Shown here one piece after another: positions 33,496 to 43,015 of a DNA stretch of 64,000 nt. Made by a program: the position numbers and the translations under genes. Source of the DNA: Georgenia sp. SYP-B2076 (lineage in GTDB: Bacteria > Actinomycetota > Actinomycetes > Actinomycetales > Actinomycetaceae); contig NZ_RXOZ01000022.1 of the NCBI RefSeq assembly GCF_003991205.1, positions 310,001 through 374,000 on the forward strand. Direction: 5' to 3'. The notes under the pieces were generated by a model. It had not been told where the DNA came from. It searched no databases and worked only from the letters and a program-made list of their open reading frames with translations. Position 1 is the first letter of the stretch; every line of letters begins with the position of its first letter.

Positions 33496-35592
33496 CTACG
33501 CGTTCGCCGCCGTCATCTGGCGCAGCTCCTTCTTGAGGTCGGAGATCTCGTCCCGGAGGCGGCCGGCGAGCTCGAACTGGAGCTCCTCCGCCGCGCCGTG
33601 CATCTGGTCCGAGAGCTCCTGGATGAGCTGGGCGAGGTCCCCGGCCGCGGCGCCGGCGAGCTTCTCGCGCACCGACTCCCCCGTCTTTTTCCGCTCGCGC
33701 GTGCCGGGCCCCTTCCCGGCCCCGCGGTACCCGCCCTCGAGGAGCTCGGCCGTGTCGATGTCCTCCCGGACGAGCATGTCCGTGACGTCGGCGATCTTCT
33801 TGCGCAGGGCGGTGGGCTCGATGCCGTGCTCGGTGTTGTACGCGACCTGCTTCTCGCGCCGGCGCGTCGTCTCCTCGATGGCCTGCGCCATCGACGGGGT
33901 GATCTTGTCGGCGTACATGTGCACCTGCCCGGAGACGTTGCGGGCGGCGCGGCCGATCGTCTGGATCAGCGACGTCGACGACCGCAGGAAGCCCTCCTTG
34001 TCCGCGTCGAGGATCGCGACGAGGGAGACCTCGGGCAGGTCGAGGCCCTCCCGCAGGAGGTTGATCCCCACGAGCACGTCGAACTTGCCCATGCGCAGCT
34101 CGCGGAGCAGCTCGACGCGGCGCAGGGTGTCGACGTCGGAGTGCAGGTACTGGACGCGCACGCCGCGCTCGAGGAAGTACTCGGTGAGGTCCTCCGCCAT
34201 CTTCTTCGTCAGCGTGGTCACGAGCACGCGCTCGTGCCGCTCCACCCGGTCGTGGATCTCGCCGAGCAGGTCGTCGATCTGTCCCTGCGTCGGCTTGACG
34301 ACGACCTCCGGGTCCACGAGCCCGGTGGGGCGGATGATCTGCTCCACCACGCCGTCGGACTGGCTCAGCTCGTACGGCCCGGGCGTGGCCGAGAGGAACA
34401 CGGTCTGCCCGATCCGCTCCAGGAACTCCTCCCACCGCAGCGGCCGGTTGTCCATCGCGGAGGGCAGCCGGAAGCCGTGCTCGACCAGCGTGCGCTTGCG
34501 GGACATGTCCCCCTCGTACATGGCCCCGATCTGCGGGACGGTGACGTGGGACTCGTCGATGACGAGGAGGAAGTCCTCGGGGAAGTAGTCCAGCAGGGTG
34601 TTGGGCGCCGTGCCGGCCGCGCGGCCGTCGATGTGGCGGGAGTAGTTCTCGATGCCGGAGCAGGTGCCGATCTGGCGCATCATCTCGATGTCGTAGGTGG
34701 TGCGCATGCGCAGCCGCTGGGCCTCGAGGAGCTTGTTCTGGCGCTCGAGCTCCTCCAGGCGCCAGGCCAGCTCCTCCTCGATGCCGGCGATGGCGCGTTC
34801 CATCCGCTCCGGGCCGGCCACGTAGTGCGTGGCGGGGAAGAGGTGGACGGCGTCCTCGGTGCGCACGGTGTTGCCGGTGAGGGGGTGCAGGGTGCTCAGG
34901 CCGTCGATCTCGTCGCCGAAGAGCTCGATGCGGATCGCGAGCTCCTCGTAGACCGGGATGATCTCGATCGTGTCGCCCCGCACCCGGAACGTGCCGCGGG
35001 TGAACGCCATGTCGTTGCGCACGTACTGCATCTGGACGAACTGGCGCAGCAGGTCGTCGCGATCCACCTGCTGCCCCACCCGCAGCTGGACCATGCGGTC
35101 GACGTACTCCTGGGGCGTGCCCAGGCCGTAGATGCACGACACGGAGGCGACGACGACGACGTCCCGGCGGGTGAGGAGGGAGTTGGTCGCGCTGTGCCGG
35201 AGCCGCTCGACCTCGTCGTTGATCGAGGAGTCCTTCTCGATGTAGGTGTCCGTCTGGGCGATGTACGCCTCGGGCTGGTAGTAGTCGTAGTACGAGACGA
35301 AGTACTCGACCGCGTTGTTGGGCAGCAGCTCGCGGAACTCGGTGGCCAGCTGCGCCGCGAGCGTCTTGTTGGGCGCCATCACGAGGGTCGGCCGCTGCAC
35401 CTGCTCGATGAGCCAGGCGGTCGTGGCCGACTTGCCCGTGCCGGTGGCGCCGAGGAGGACGATGTCCTTCTCCCCCGCGGTCAGCCGCTCCGTGAGCTCC
35501 TTGATCGCCGTGGGCTGGTCCCCCGAGGGCGTGTACTCCGAGATGACCTCGAACGGGGCGACTGAACGCTGCAGATCGGTCACGGGACGCAT
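33496..35592 (-). CDS. uvrB: Excinuclease ABC subunit UvrB
   Basis: This 698-residue helicase-like damage-verification subunit has Walker A GATGTGKS (residues 48-55), the beta-hairpin segment [13 protein letters not shown] that probes DNA, the DEAD-type box VIDESHVT, motif [10 protein letters not shown], and a C-terminal UVR motif (about 655-690) that binds UvrC. Lengths and motifs are all canonical. The ATG at 35592 has no Shine-Dalgarno sequence; a TACCGT hexamer ends 6 nt upstream, so it is probably leaderless. It is transcribed on its own; marR upstream is separated by a palindrome. Confidence 0.97.
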   Translation of the reverse strand: MRPVTDLQRSVAPFEVISEYTPSGDQPTAIKELTERLTAGEKDIVLLGATGTGKSATTAWLIEQVQRPTLVMAPNKTLAAQLATEFRELLPNNAVEYFVSYYDYYQPEAYIAQTDTYIEKDSSINDEVERLRHSATNSLLTRRDVVVVASVSCIYGLGTPQEYVDRMVQLRVGQQVDRDDLLRQFVQMQYVRNDMAFTRGTFRVRGDTIEIIPVYEELAIRIELFGDEIDGLSTLHPLTGNTVRTEDAVHLFPATHYVAGPERMERAIAGIEEELAWRLEELERQNKLLEAQRLRMRTTYDIEMMRQIGTCSGIENYSRHIDGRAAGTAPNTLLDYFPEDFLLVIDESHVTVPQIGAMYEGDMSRKRTLVEHGFRLPSAMDNRPLRWEEFLERIGQTVFLSATPGPYELSQSDGVVEQIIRPTGLVDPEVVVKPTQGQIDDLLGEIHDRVERHERVLVTTLTKKMAEDLTEYFLERGVRVQYLHSDVDTLRRVELLRELRMGKFDVLVGINLLREGLDLPEVSLVAILDADKEGFLRSSTSLIQTIGRAARNVSGQVHMYADKITPSMAQAIEETTRRREKQVAYNTEHGIEPTALRKKIADVTDMLVREDIDTAELLEGGYRGAGKGPGTRERKKTGESVREKLAGAAAGDLAQLIQELSDQMHGAAEELQFELAGRLRDEISDLKKELRQMTAANA

Positions 35593-35604
35593 GTGGTAAC
35601 GGTA
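35593..35604 (-). promoter_or_regulatory. Leaderless-type -10 element for uvrB
   Basis: TACCGT (complement of 35599-35604) ends 6 nt before the ATG. No ribosome-binding site is present. Confidence 0.45.
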
Positions 35605-35621
35605 CGTCCCGGCACCGACAC

Positions 35622-35645
35622 GGGGCGCCGCGGCCGCGGCGCCCC
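35622..35645 (-). terminator. Perfect 24-bp G/C palindrome between marR and uvrB
   Basis: Positions 35622-35645 read the same on both strands, with 12-nt half GGGGCGCCGCGG. As RNA it folds into a stem of about 10 bp with a tight loop. It lies 26 nt past the marR stop and upstream of uvrB, consistent with a terminator of marR. Confidence 0.5.
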
Positions 35646-35671
35646 GGCGGGACCCTGGCGGCGCCGGCGCC

Positions 35672-36193
35672 TCAGGCCGGGTCGCGGCGGCCCGCCGGGG
35701 GCCCGCCCGCGAGCCCGGCGGCGAAGCGGGTCAGCAGCTCCGTGAACGTCCGGCGGTCGGCCGCGCTCCACGAGGCGAGCTGCTCCGCGAGCACCTCGGT
35801 GCCCGAGGTCCGCACGCGGTCCCGTACCTCGCGCCCGCGCGGGGAGAGGCTGAGCAGGGCGGCGCGCCCGTCCTGGGGGTCGGGCACCCGGTCCACAAGG
35901 CCCGCGCGCTCCAGCCGGCGCACCTGCGGCGTGACGGTGGACTTGTCCACGCCCTGCCACGCGGCCAGCGTCGACACCCGCATCGGGCCGTGGCCTGCGA
36001 GGGCCTCGACGAGCCACGCGTCGGTGGGCGTCAGCTCCGTGCCGTCGCCGCCCCAGAGGCGGGTCCGCACGCTCGCCCGGCTCGCCCACCGCAGCATCGC
36101 CGCGAACGCTGCCTGAAGCCCGTCCTCGGTTTCGCTCGAGCCCTCTCCGGCGCCGTCCTCCGCGGCAGCTGCGCGGCCCCCGATGGTCTCCAC
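35672..36193 (-). CDS. MarR-family transcriptional regulator
   Basis: The 173-residue protein has a winged helix typical of Mar[38 protein letters not shown] spans helices 2-4 (about residues 55-95), followed by the wing with [20 protein letters not shown]. These proteins usually repress themselves and neighbours and respond to small phenolic or oxidising ligands. The start is the GTG at 36193; a TAGCCT hexamer ends 7 nt upstream inside an operator-like palindrome, which suggests a leaderless, self-repressed gene. It is divergent from the BCCT transporter gene, a possible target. Confidence 0.85.
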   Translation of the reverse strand: METIGGRAAAAEDGAGEGSSETEDGLQAAFAAMLRWASRASVRTRLWGGDGTELTPTDAWLVEALAGHGPMRVSTLAAWQGVDKSTVTPQVRRLERAGLVDRVPDPQDGRAALLSLSPRGREVRDRVRTSGTEVLAEQLASWSAADRRTFTELLTRFAAGLAGGPPAGRRDPA

Positions 36194-36194
36194 A

Positions 36195-36212
36195 TTAGTG
36201 AGGCTACACCAA
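36195..36212 (-). promoter_or_regulatory. MarR operator-like palindrome covering the marR -10 element
   Basis: TTAGTG-N6-CACCAA (36195-36212) is an 18-bp near-palindrome with one mismatch. Its centre contains TAGCCT (complement of 36201-36206), the -10 candidate 7 nt before the GTG. Bound MarR would block its own promoter. The remaining spacer to the BCCT gene (36213-36371) shows no gene. Confidence 0.45.
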
Positions 36213-36371
36213 CCAAATCGGCCGCCCGCCATCGAGGCGCACCGGAGTCGTGAGCACGAGCGGCCGTCCTCCTGGCGGCGGCCGCGGCGACGCACCGGTC
36301 CCCGGCACCCCCTTGGCGGCACCACCCCTCCTGGGGCATCCTCGGAGGCGTCGATCTCGCGGGAGTGTGCC

Positions 36372-38159
36372 ATGGACGACGACAGGACCGGTCAGCGTCA
36401 GCACCCGGCGCAGCCCGACACAGAGACCGACGTGCCCGCCGGCGCCGTCGCCCTCGAGAGGGTCGGTTCGACGACCCGGCCCGTGGTGACCTCCCACGGT
36501 GTCGTCCTGAAGGTCTTCATCCCGGCCGCGGCGATCGTCCTGGCGTTCGTGCTCGTGGCGGTGGCGTTCCCCCGGTGGCTGGGCTCGCTCATGGCCGCGG
36601 CGAACACCGTCGTGGTGAGCTCCCTGGGCTGGTACTACGTCCTCATCGTCACCGGCTTCGTCCTGTTCGCCCTCTACCTGGCGTTCTCCCGGCTGGGTGA
36701 CATCAAGCTCGGGCGTGACGAGGAGAAGCCGCAGTACGGGATGTTCACCTGGTTCGCGATGCTGTTCGCGGCGGGGATGGGCATCGGCCTGGTGTTCTGG
36801 GGCGTGGCGGAGCCGCTGAACCACTTCGCGTCGCCGCCGCCGCGGGCGGTGGGCGGGCCGGAAACCCTCGCCCAGGGGGCGATGACGTACACGTTCCTGC
36901 ACTGGGGGCTGCACGCCTGGGCGATCTACATCGTCGTCGGCCTGTCCATGGCCTACGTGGTGCACCGGCGTCGTCGCCCCGTGTCCCTGCGCTGGGCGCT
37001 CGAGCCCTTGCTGGGCACCGAGCGGGTCCAGGGCGGCTGGGGCCACGTGGTCGATGTCGTCGCCGTCGTCGGCACCATGTTCGGCGTGGCGACGTCGCTC
37101 GGCTTCGGCGTCGTCCAGATCGGTGCCGGGCTCGACCACCTTGGCGTGCTGCAGCTCACCCGCACGGCGCTGGTGGTCCTGATCATCGTGATCGCGGGCA
37201 TGGCCGCGCTCTCGGTCGCGACGGGCCTGGACGCGGGCATCAAGTGGCTCTCGAACATCAACCTCGTCTTCGCGGGCCTGTTCCTCCTCGCCGTCCTCCT
37301 GGCGGGACCCACGCTCTTTCTGCTGCGCGAGTTCGTGCAGTCCGTCGGCTCGTACCTGGAGAGCATCGTGCGGCTCTCCTTCGCGACGCTGCCGTACCAG
37401 GGCGCCGCGGGTGAGGCGTGGCTGGCGAGCTGGACCACGTACTACTGGGGCTGGTGGATGAGCTGGTCACCGTTCGTCGGCATCTTCATCGCCCGGATCT
37501 CACGGGGCCGCACGGTCCGCGAGTTCATCGTGGGCGTGCTGCTGGCCCCCACCCTGGTGACCTTCCTGTGGTTCTCGATCATGGGCGGGACGGCGCTGTA
37601 CCGCGAGCTCTTCGGCGACGGCGGCCTCATCACCGACGGCAAGGTGGACAACAACACGGCCCTCTTCCAGATGCTCGAGGCGCTGCCGGGCGGCCCCGTG
37701 CTCTCGGGCCTCGCGATCCTGCTCGTCGTCATCTTCTTCGTCACCAGCTCGGACTCTGGTTCCTACGTGGTCTCGATGCTCTCCACGGGCGGGGACCCCA
37801 ACCCGCCGCTGTGGACCCGCCTGACATGGGCCGTACTTTCCGGCGCGATCGCCGCGGTGCTGCTGGGCACCGGTGGCGCCGGTGGCGCGCTGGCGTCCCT
37901 GCAGACGATGGCGATCCTCGTGGCCGCCCCGTTCAGCATCGTCATGATCGCGATGTGCGTGGCGCTGTACCGGTCCCTCGGCGCGGACCACGCGACCTCC
38001 GAGCAGATCCGGCGAGCCCTGGTGCGCGAGCGCCTGGTCACCGCGGTCGTCGGCGAGCTGGGCGGGCCCGACACACCGCCGAACCGGCCCATCGAACGGA
38101 GCGCGGCGGCGGACCGTCTGCGCAGCCGCCTGCTGCGACGCCGCGGGCACGACGGCTGA
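36372..38159 (+). CDS. BCCT-family transporter (betaine/carnitine/choline type)
   Basis: The 595-residue protein has about 12 transmembrane helices between residues 50 and 545 with hydrophilic ends. The BCCT signature is clear: FAAGMGIGLVFWGVAEPLNHF, then the tryptophan-rich TTYYWGWWMSWSPFVGIFIARISRGRTVREF and the segment FFVTSSDSGSYV. The Gly-Met-Gly-Ile-Gly motif resembles Na+-coupled glycine betaine carriers, so it likely imports compatible solutes or choline; the exact substrate cannot be read. The ATG at 36372 has GGGAG 6 nt upstream. It lies opposite a MarR regulator and 12 nt before the YdeI-like gene. Confidence 0.88.
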   Translation: MDDDRTGQRQHPAQPDTETDVPAGAVALERVGSTTRPVVTSHGVVLKVFIPAAAIVLAFVLVAVAFPRWLGSLMAAANTVVVSSLGWYYVLIVTGFVLFALYLAFSRLGDIKLGRDEEKPQYGMFTWFAMLFAAGMGIGLVFWGVAEPLNHFASPPPRAVGGPETLAQGAMTYTFLHWGLHAWAIYIVVGLSMAYVVHRRRRPVSLRWALEPLLGTERVQGGWGHVVDVVAVVGTMFGVATSLGFGVVQIGAGLDHLGVLQLTRTALVVLIIVIAGMAALSVATGLDAGIKWLSNINLVFAGLFLLAVLLAGPTLFLLREFVQSVGSYLESIVRLSFATLPYQGAAGEAWLASWTTYYWGWWMSWSPFVGIFIARISRGRTVREFIVGVLLAPTLVTFLWFSIMGGTALYRELFGDGGLITDGKVDNNTALFQMLEALPGGPVLSGLAILLVVIFFVTSSDSGSYVVSMLSTGGDPNPPLWTRLTWAVLSGAIAAVLLGTGGAGGALASLQTMAILVAAPFSIVMIAMCVALYRSLGADHATSEQIRRALVRERLVTAVVGELGGPDTPPNRPIERSAAADRLRSRLLRRRGHDG

Positions 38160-38171
38160 CGTGAGGGCACC

Positions 38172-38765
38172 ATGGCCGTCGAGCTGCCGCAGCTCCTCGT
38201 CCCCGACGCGCCCGCGTGGCGCGCCTGGCTGGCGGAGCACCACGGCTCCTCCCCCGGCGTCTGGCTGGTCCTGCACAAGAAGGGCGGCACGGTCACGTCG
38301 CTGACGTACGCGCAGGCCCTCGACGAGGCACTGTGCTTCGGCTGGATCGACGGGCAGGGCGCCGCGCGGGACGCCGGCAGCTCGCTGCAGCGGATGACGC
38401 CGCGCCGCCCGCGGAGCGCGTGGTCGGCCCGCAACGTCGAACACGTCACCCGCCTCGAGCGCGAGGGCAGGATGACCGACGCCGGTCGCGCCGCGGTGCG
38501 TCTCGCCCAGGCGGACGGCCGCTGGGAGCGGGCGTACGCGGGCCAGGCCGCGGCCGAGGTCCCGGCGGACCTGGCCGCCGCGGTGGCCGCCGACGCGGCC
38601 GCCCAGGCCATGTTCGACGTCCTGACCGCGACGAACCGGTACGCGCTGATATACCGGATCGGCTCCCTCAAGAGGCCGGAGAGCCGCGCCCGGAAGATCA
38701 CCGAGGTGGTCGCCATGCTGGCCCGGCGCGAGACGCCGTACCCGCAGACGCGGATGCCGGACTGA
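38172..38765 (+). CDS. YdeI/OmpD-associated family protein
   Basis: The 197-residue protein belongs to the YdeI/OmdA-like family: it has the N-terminal WRAWLAEHHGSSPGVWLVLHKKGG segment, the strongly conserved LTYAQALDEALCFGWIDGQ, a TPRRPRSAWSARNVEHVTRL segment, and a C-terminal helical domain with NRYALIYRIGSLKRPESRARKI. Members are linked to bacteriocin or peptide resistance in some Gram-negatives, but their biochemical role is unknown. It follows the BCCT gene by 12 nt and is probably on the same transcript; nothing suggests a functional link beyond that. Confidence 0.83.
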   Translation: MAVELPQLLVPDAPAWRAWLAEHHGSSPGVWLVLHKKGGTVTSLTYAQALDEALCFGWIDGQGAARDAGSSLQRMTPRRPRSAWSARNVEHVTRLEREGRMTDAGRAAVRLAQADGRWERAYAGQAAAEVPADLAAAVAADAAAQAMFDVLTATNRYALIYRIGSLKRPESRARKITEVVAMLARRETPYPQTRMPD

Positions 38766-38788
38766 GGTGCCGCGCGGGGCAGGCCGGC

Positions 38789-39418
38789 TCAGGCGCGCCC
38801 GCGCGCCTGCGCGAGCAGCCTCGCGTTCTCGGGGACCAGCCGCTCCTCCCAGAGCCGCCGCACCGTCGCGAGGAGCTCCTCCGGGGTCCCCGAGTTGTCC
38901 AGCCAGACGTCGGCGATGGCACGCCGCCGCGCGTCGGAGGCCTGGGCGCGGATCCGCGCCAGCGCGTCCTCGGGGGACATCCCGCGGTCCCGCACGAGCC
39001 GGCCGAGGCGGACGTCCTCGTCGGCGCCGACCACCACGACGACGTCGTACCTGCCGGCCAGGTCGTTCTCGACGATGAGGGCCACGTCGTGCACCACGAC
39101 GGCCTCCGGCGGCGCCGCCGCCTGGCGGCGGGCGGTCTCCGCGCCGATGAGCGGGTGTGTGAGCTCCCCCAGCAGCCGGAGCGCCGCCGGGTCGCCGAAC
39201 ACGCGCCTGCCGAGGCCGGGACGGTCCAGGGCGCCGTCGGGTCGCAGCACCTCCGGGCCGAACGCGTCCACCACGGCCGCGAGCCCGGGGGTTCCCGGGG
39301 CGACGACGGCGCGGGCGATCTCGTCGGCGTCGATGACGACCGCGCCGAGCCGGGCCAGCTCCCGCGAGACCGTGGACTTGCCCGAGGCGATGCCGCCCGT
39401 CAGGCCGATGGTGAGCAC
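38789..39418 (-). CDS. coaE: Dephospho-CoA kinase
   Basis: This 209-residue kinase phosphorylates dephospho-CoA in the last step of CoA synthesis. The P-loop GGIASGKST is at residues 8-16, followed by the family segments GAVVIDADEIAR, LGELTHPLIG, VVVHDVALIVEN and RIRAQASDARRRAIADVWLDNSG. The start is the GTG at 39418; TAGGCT ends 7 nt upstream and there is no ribosome-binding site. In many actinobacteria coaE lies between rpsA and uvrB, as it does here. Only the kinase domain is present; the GrpB-like C-terminal domain found in mycobacterial CoaE is absent. Confidence 0.94.
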   Translation of the reverse strand: MLTIGLTGGIASGKSTVSRELARLGAVVIDADEIARAVVAPGTPGLAAVVDAFGPEVLRPDGALDRPGLGRRVFGDPAALRLLGELTHPLIGAETARRQAAAPPEAVVVHDVALIVENDLAGRYDVVVVVGADEDVRLGRLVRDRGMSPEDALARIRAQASDARRRAIADVWLDNSGTPEELLATVRRLWEERLVPENARLLAQARGRA

Positions 39419-39431
39419 GGCGCCGAGCCTA
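39419..39431 (-). promoter_or_regulatory. Leaderless-type -10 element for coaE
   Basis: TAGGCT (complement of 39426-39431) ends 7 nt before the GTG. The rest of the 181-nt divergent spacer shows no other strong signal apart from the downstream gene's GGAGGG site. Confidence 0.55.
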
Positions 39432-39599
39432 GCGCCGGGCCGCGTGCGGGGCGGGACGCCGCGTCGCCCGCCGAACCTGGCCGGTGCCCGCCGCACACCA
39501 CGCCCGAGCCCGCTCTACACTTGTCGACGAGCCCCCGCGCACCGCCGCGCCAGCACCGCGGAACCACGCGCCGTGGGGTAGAACGGCGGAGGGCAGGGC

Positions 39600-41726
39600 A
39601 TGACGCAGACGCAGACGCACATCCGGCGCCCGGTGCGCGTCACCGGCGCGACGGTCACCCTCCTGGAGGGGTCGTCGTTCTGCCTCAGCACGCCGTGCGG
39701 CGACATCGAGCACGGCCTGACCCAGGGCCTGTTCTACCGCGACACCCGCCTCCTCTCGCGCTGGGAGCTGAGGGTCGACGACGAGCCGGTCGAGGCCCTC
39801 ACGGTGCTCGGCGAGGACACGTACAAGGCCACCTTTGTGGGCCGGGCGCGGCCGCTCACGGGCCTGGCGGACAGCACGTTGCTGGTGGAGCGCCACCGCT
39901 TCGTCGGGGCCGGCATGAGGGAGGACCTCGTGCTGCGCAACCTGGGCCGGGAGGCGACCGCGTGCCAGGTCACGGTGCGCCTGGAGGCCGACTTCGGCGA
40001 CCTGTTCGAGGTGAAGCAGGGGCGCCCGCGCGATCGTGGTCACCACTCCGTCGCACACGATGACGGCGTGATCAGGCTCCGCCGGGACTGGCACGAGCAC
40101 TCCCACGAAGTGCGCATCATCGCGCCCGGCGCCACGACGGGCTCCGACCACCTCACGTACCGGGCGCTCGTTCCCGCGCGGGGCATGTGGTGCACCACCA
40201 TCCAGGTCGCCCCCGTCGTCGACGGCGAGGAGCCCCCGCAGTCCTTCCCGCAGGGGCAGGCCATCGAGGAGACGGCCGCCGCGCTGCGCCGTCGCGCGTG
40301 GCTCGGGGCGACGCCGCGGATCGACGTGCCCGACGAGGCCGTGCGCACCACCCTCGCCCGCAGCACGGGTGACCTCGGGGCCCTCCAGATCCAGGACCCC
40401 GCGAGGCCCGAGCTCCCGGTCGTCGCCGCCGGGGCGCCCTGGTTCATGGCGCTGTTCGGGCGGGACTCCATCATCACCTCGCTGATGACCGTCTCGATGG
40501 AGCGGTCGCTCGCGCTCGGCACCGCGGAGACGCTCGCCGCGCACCAGGGCGGCGGCGTCGACCCGCTCACCGAGGAACAGCCGGGGCGCATCGTCCACGA
40601 GATCCGCTTCGGCGTGAACGGCTCCGTCGCCCTCGGCGCAAACCGGTACTTCGGGACCGCCGACGCCACCCCGCTGTTCGTCATGCTTGTGGGAGAGCTG
40701 CTGCGCTGGGGCGCGGACCCGGACCGGGTCCGCGCTCTCATGCCGCACGTCGACCGGGCGCTCGACTGGGTGGTGCGGCACGGCGACGCCGACGGGGACG
40801 GCTTCGTCGAGTACCAGCGGGCCACCGACCGCGGCCTCCTGAACCAGGGCTGGAAGGACTCCTTCGACGGCATCACCTACGCCAACGGGCGGATCCCGGA
40901 GGGTCCCGTCGCGACATGCGAGGTGCAGGCCTACGTCTACGCCGCGTACCGCTCCCGCGCCCTGCTCGCCGAGGTCCTCGACGGCGCCGGCGCCGGTCGC
41001 CCGTGGTACCAGCGGGCCGCCGAGCTCAGGCGGGCCTTCAACGAGCGGTTCTGGCTGCCCGAGCGCGGGTGGTACGCCCTCGCCCTCGACGGGGAGAAGC
41101 GCCCGGTCGACGCGCTCGCCTCCAACATGGGCCACGCCCTGTGGACCGGCATCGTCGACACCGACAAGGCGCCCGCGGTCGCCGAGCTCCTGCTCTCGCC
41201 GGAGATGTTCAGCGGCTGGGGCGTCCGGACGCTCGCGAGCTCGATGGGCGCCTACAACCCCATGAGCTATCACAATGGGTCCGTCTGGCCCCACGACAAC
41301 GCCATCATCGCCGGCGGCCTGCGCCGGTACGGGTTCGACGGCCACGCCCAGAGGGTGGCCTCCGCCATCCTGACCGCCGCCGAGGCGTTCGACGGGCGCC
41401 TCCCGGAGCTGATCTGCGGGTTCGACCGGTCCGAGTACGCGGCCCCGGTCCCCTACCCGACGGCGTGCTCGCCGCAGGCGTGGGCCTCGGCCGCACCGCT
41501 CGAGCTCGTCCGGGTGCTCCTCGGCGCCGAGGCCTGCGTGCCCCACGGCTGCCTGCGGCTCGATCCCGCCGTCCCGCCCGAGCTCGAGCCGCTCCGCCTG
41601 CACGGCGTGCCGATCGCCGGGACCAGGGTGGACGTGGAGGTCACGAACGGCAGCGCCGTCGTGACCGGGCTGCCCGCGGGAATCCGGGTGGTCGACGAAG
41701 GCTGTGACTGCATGACCCCCGCCTGA
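39600..41726 (+). CDS. Amylo-alpha-1,6-glucosidase-like glycogen debranching enzyme
   Basis: The 708-residue protein has an N-terminal GDE_N_bis-type beta domain (about 15-220, with GLFYRDTRLLSRWEL) and a C-terminal (alpha/alpha)6 barrel with PWFMALFGRDSIITSLM, DRGLLNQGWKDSFDGI and NPMSYHNGSVWPHDNAII. Acidic residues in GRDS and GWKDS are the expected catalytic-site acids. The family includes glycogen debranching and related glucosidases, and is often paired with a GT4 glycosyltransferase as here. No signal peptide is seen. GGAGGG precedes the ATG. The natural substrate is inferred only. Confidence 0.85.
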   Translation: MTQTQTHIRRPVRVTGATVTLLEGSSFCLSTPCGDIEHGLTQGLFYRDTRLLSRWELRVDDEPVEALTVLGEDTYKATFVGRARPLTGLADSTLLVERHRFVGAGMREDLVLRNLGREATACQVTVRLEADFGDLFEVKQGRPRDRGHHSVAHDDGVIRLRRDWHEHSHEVRIIAPGATTGSDHLTYRALVPARGMWCTTIQVAPVVDGEEPPQSFPQGQAIEETAAALRRRAWLGATPRIDVPDEAVRTTLARSTGDLGALQIQDPARPELPVVAAGAPWFMALFGRDSIITSLMTVSMERSLALGTAETLAAHQGGGVDPLTEEQPGRIVHEIRFGVNGSVALGANRYFGTADATPLFVMLVGELLRWGADPDRVRALMPHVDRALDWVVRHGDADGDGFVEYQRATDRGLLNQGWKDSFDGITYANGRIPEGPVATCEVQAYVYAAYRSRALLAEVLDGAGAGRPWYQRAAELRRAFNERFWLPERGWYALALDGEKRPVDALASNMGHALWTGIVDTDKAPAVAELLLSPEMFSGWGVRTLASSMGAYNPMSYHNGSVWPHDNAIIAGGLRRYGFDGHAQRVASAILTAAEAFDGRLPELICGFDRSEYAAPVPYPTACSPQAWASAAPLELVRVLLGAEACVPHGCLRLDPAVPPELEPLRLHGVPIAGTRVDVEVTNGSAVVTGLPAGIRVVDEGCDCMTPA

Positions 41727-41794
41727 GCCGCTCGGGGGCCCGGAGCCGGGCCCGCGCACGCGGGTCCGCAGAGATCACGAGAGGGCGTCTTCCC

Positions 41795-43015
41795 ATGAAT
41801 GCCGCGTCACTCCGCATCGCCATGGTCGCTCCACCGTTCTACGAGCTGCCGCCCAGGGGCTACGGGGGCATCGAGACCGTGCTCGCCAAGCTCACCGACG
41901 CCCTGGTGGCCCGCGGGCACGACGTCACCCTCATCGGGGCCGGCCGCAACGGCACCACCGCGCACTTCCGCCGCACCTTCCGCGAGCCGCAGGGCCCCCG
42001 GCTGGGGCAGCCGCTGCCCGAGGTCCTCCACGCCGCCGCCGCCGCGCGGATCCTGGCGGACCTCGACGTCGACGTCGTCCACGACCACACGCTCGCCGGT
42101 CCGCTGCTGGCCCGCGGGCGGGAGACGCCGACGGTCGTGACCGTCCACGGTCCGGTCGCCGGCGAGCCGGGCCAGTACTACCGGCACCTCGGCGCGACGG
42201 TCCACCTCGTCGCGATCTCCGAGGCGCAGCGGCGGTGGGCACCGGACCTTCACTGGTGCGGCACGGTGCACAACGCGATCGATCCCGCCGACCTGCGGTT
42301 CTGCGCGGAGAAGGAGGAGTGGGTCCTCTTCCTCGGCCGCTGCACCCCCGACAAGGGGATGCACCTGGCCATCGACGCGGCACGGTGCGCGGGCCGCGGC
42401 ATCCGGCTGGCCGCCAAGTGCAGCGAGCCGGAGGAGCGAGCGTACTTCGAGGCCGAGATCCGGCCGCGCCTCGGCGACGCGGTGGAGTGGCTCGGCGAGG
42501 TGGGGGGCGACCGCAAGGCGGACCTGCTCGCCCGGGCGCGGTGCCTGCTCTTCCCGATCCAGTGGGAGGAGCCCTTCGGCATGGTGATGATCGAGGCGAT
42601 GGCCGCCGGCACGCCGGTGGTCACCATGCGCCGGGGCTCGGTGCCCGAGGTGGTCGCGCACGGGGTCACGGGCATCGTCTGCGACGAGACCGACGAGCTG
42701 GCCGACGCCCTCGACGCCGTGGGCGAGATCGACCCGGCGCGCTGTCGCCAGGAGGTCCTCGTGCGCTTCACGCCGCAGGTGATGGCCGCCGGCTACGAGG
42801 ACGTGTACCGCAGCGTCCTGCTGCGTACCCGCCGCGGCACGCCCACCACCCGGCCGGCACCGCGCCGGGAGGCGCCGCGGCCCGGCCTCACCCTCACGGT
42901 CGCCGGGGCGGCGGCCCAGCGGGCGGTCGGCGAGCCCGCGCCGCACACCGGCGGGCACGCCGCGCCCGTCGTCCCGCCGCACTCCCGGCCGCCCGGCCGG
43001 GACGTCACGGCCTAG
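41795..43015 (+). CDS. Glycosyltransferase family 4 protein
   Basis: The 406-residue protein has the GT-B fold: an N-terminal acceptor half beginning IAMVAPPFYELPPRGYGGIE and a C-terminal nucleotide-sugar half with VLFLGRCTPDKGMHLAIDAA and the E-x7-E motif in EEPFGMVMIEAMAAGTPVV. The C-terminal 65 residues are Pro/Arg-rich and probably disordered. It lies 68 nt after the debranching-type gene, across a small hairpin (41736-41753); this pair recurs in other bacteria and may act on a storage or stress glycan. Its TAG stop is shared on both strands with the stop of the convergent reductase gene. Confidence 0.85.
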   Translation: MNAASLRIAMVAPPFYELPPRGYGGIETVLAKLTDALVARGHDVTLIGAGRNGTTAHFRRTFREPQGPRLGQPLPEVLHAAAAARILADLDVDVVHDHTLAGPLLARGRETPTVVTVHGPVAGEPGQYYRHLGATVHLVAISEAQRRWAPDLHWCGTVHNAIDPADLRFCAEKEEWVLFLGRCTPDKGMHLAIDAARCAGRGIRLAAKCSEPEERAYFEAEIRPRLGDAVEWLGEVGGDRKADLLARARCLLFPIQWEEPFGMVMIEAMAAGTPVVTMRRGSVPEVVAHGVTGIVCDETDELADALDAVGEIDPARCRQEVLVRFTPQVMAAGYEDVYRSVLLRTRRGTPTTRPAPRREAPRPGLTLTVAGAAAQRAVGEPAPHTGGHAAPVVPPHSRPPGRDVTA

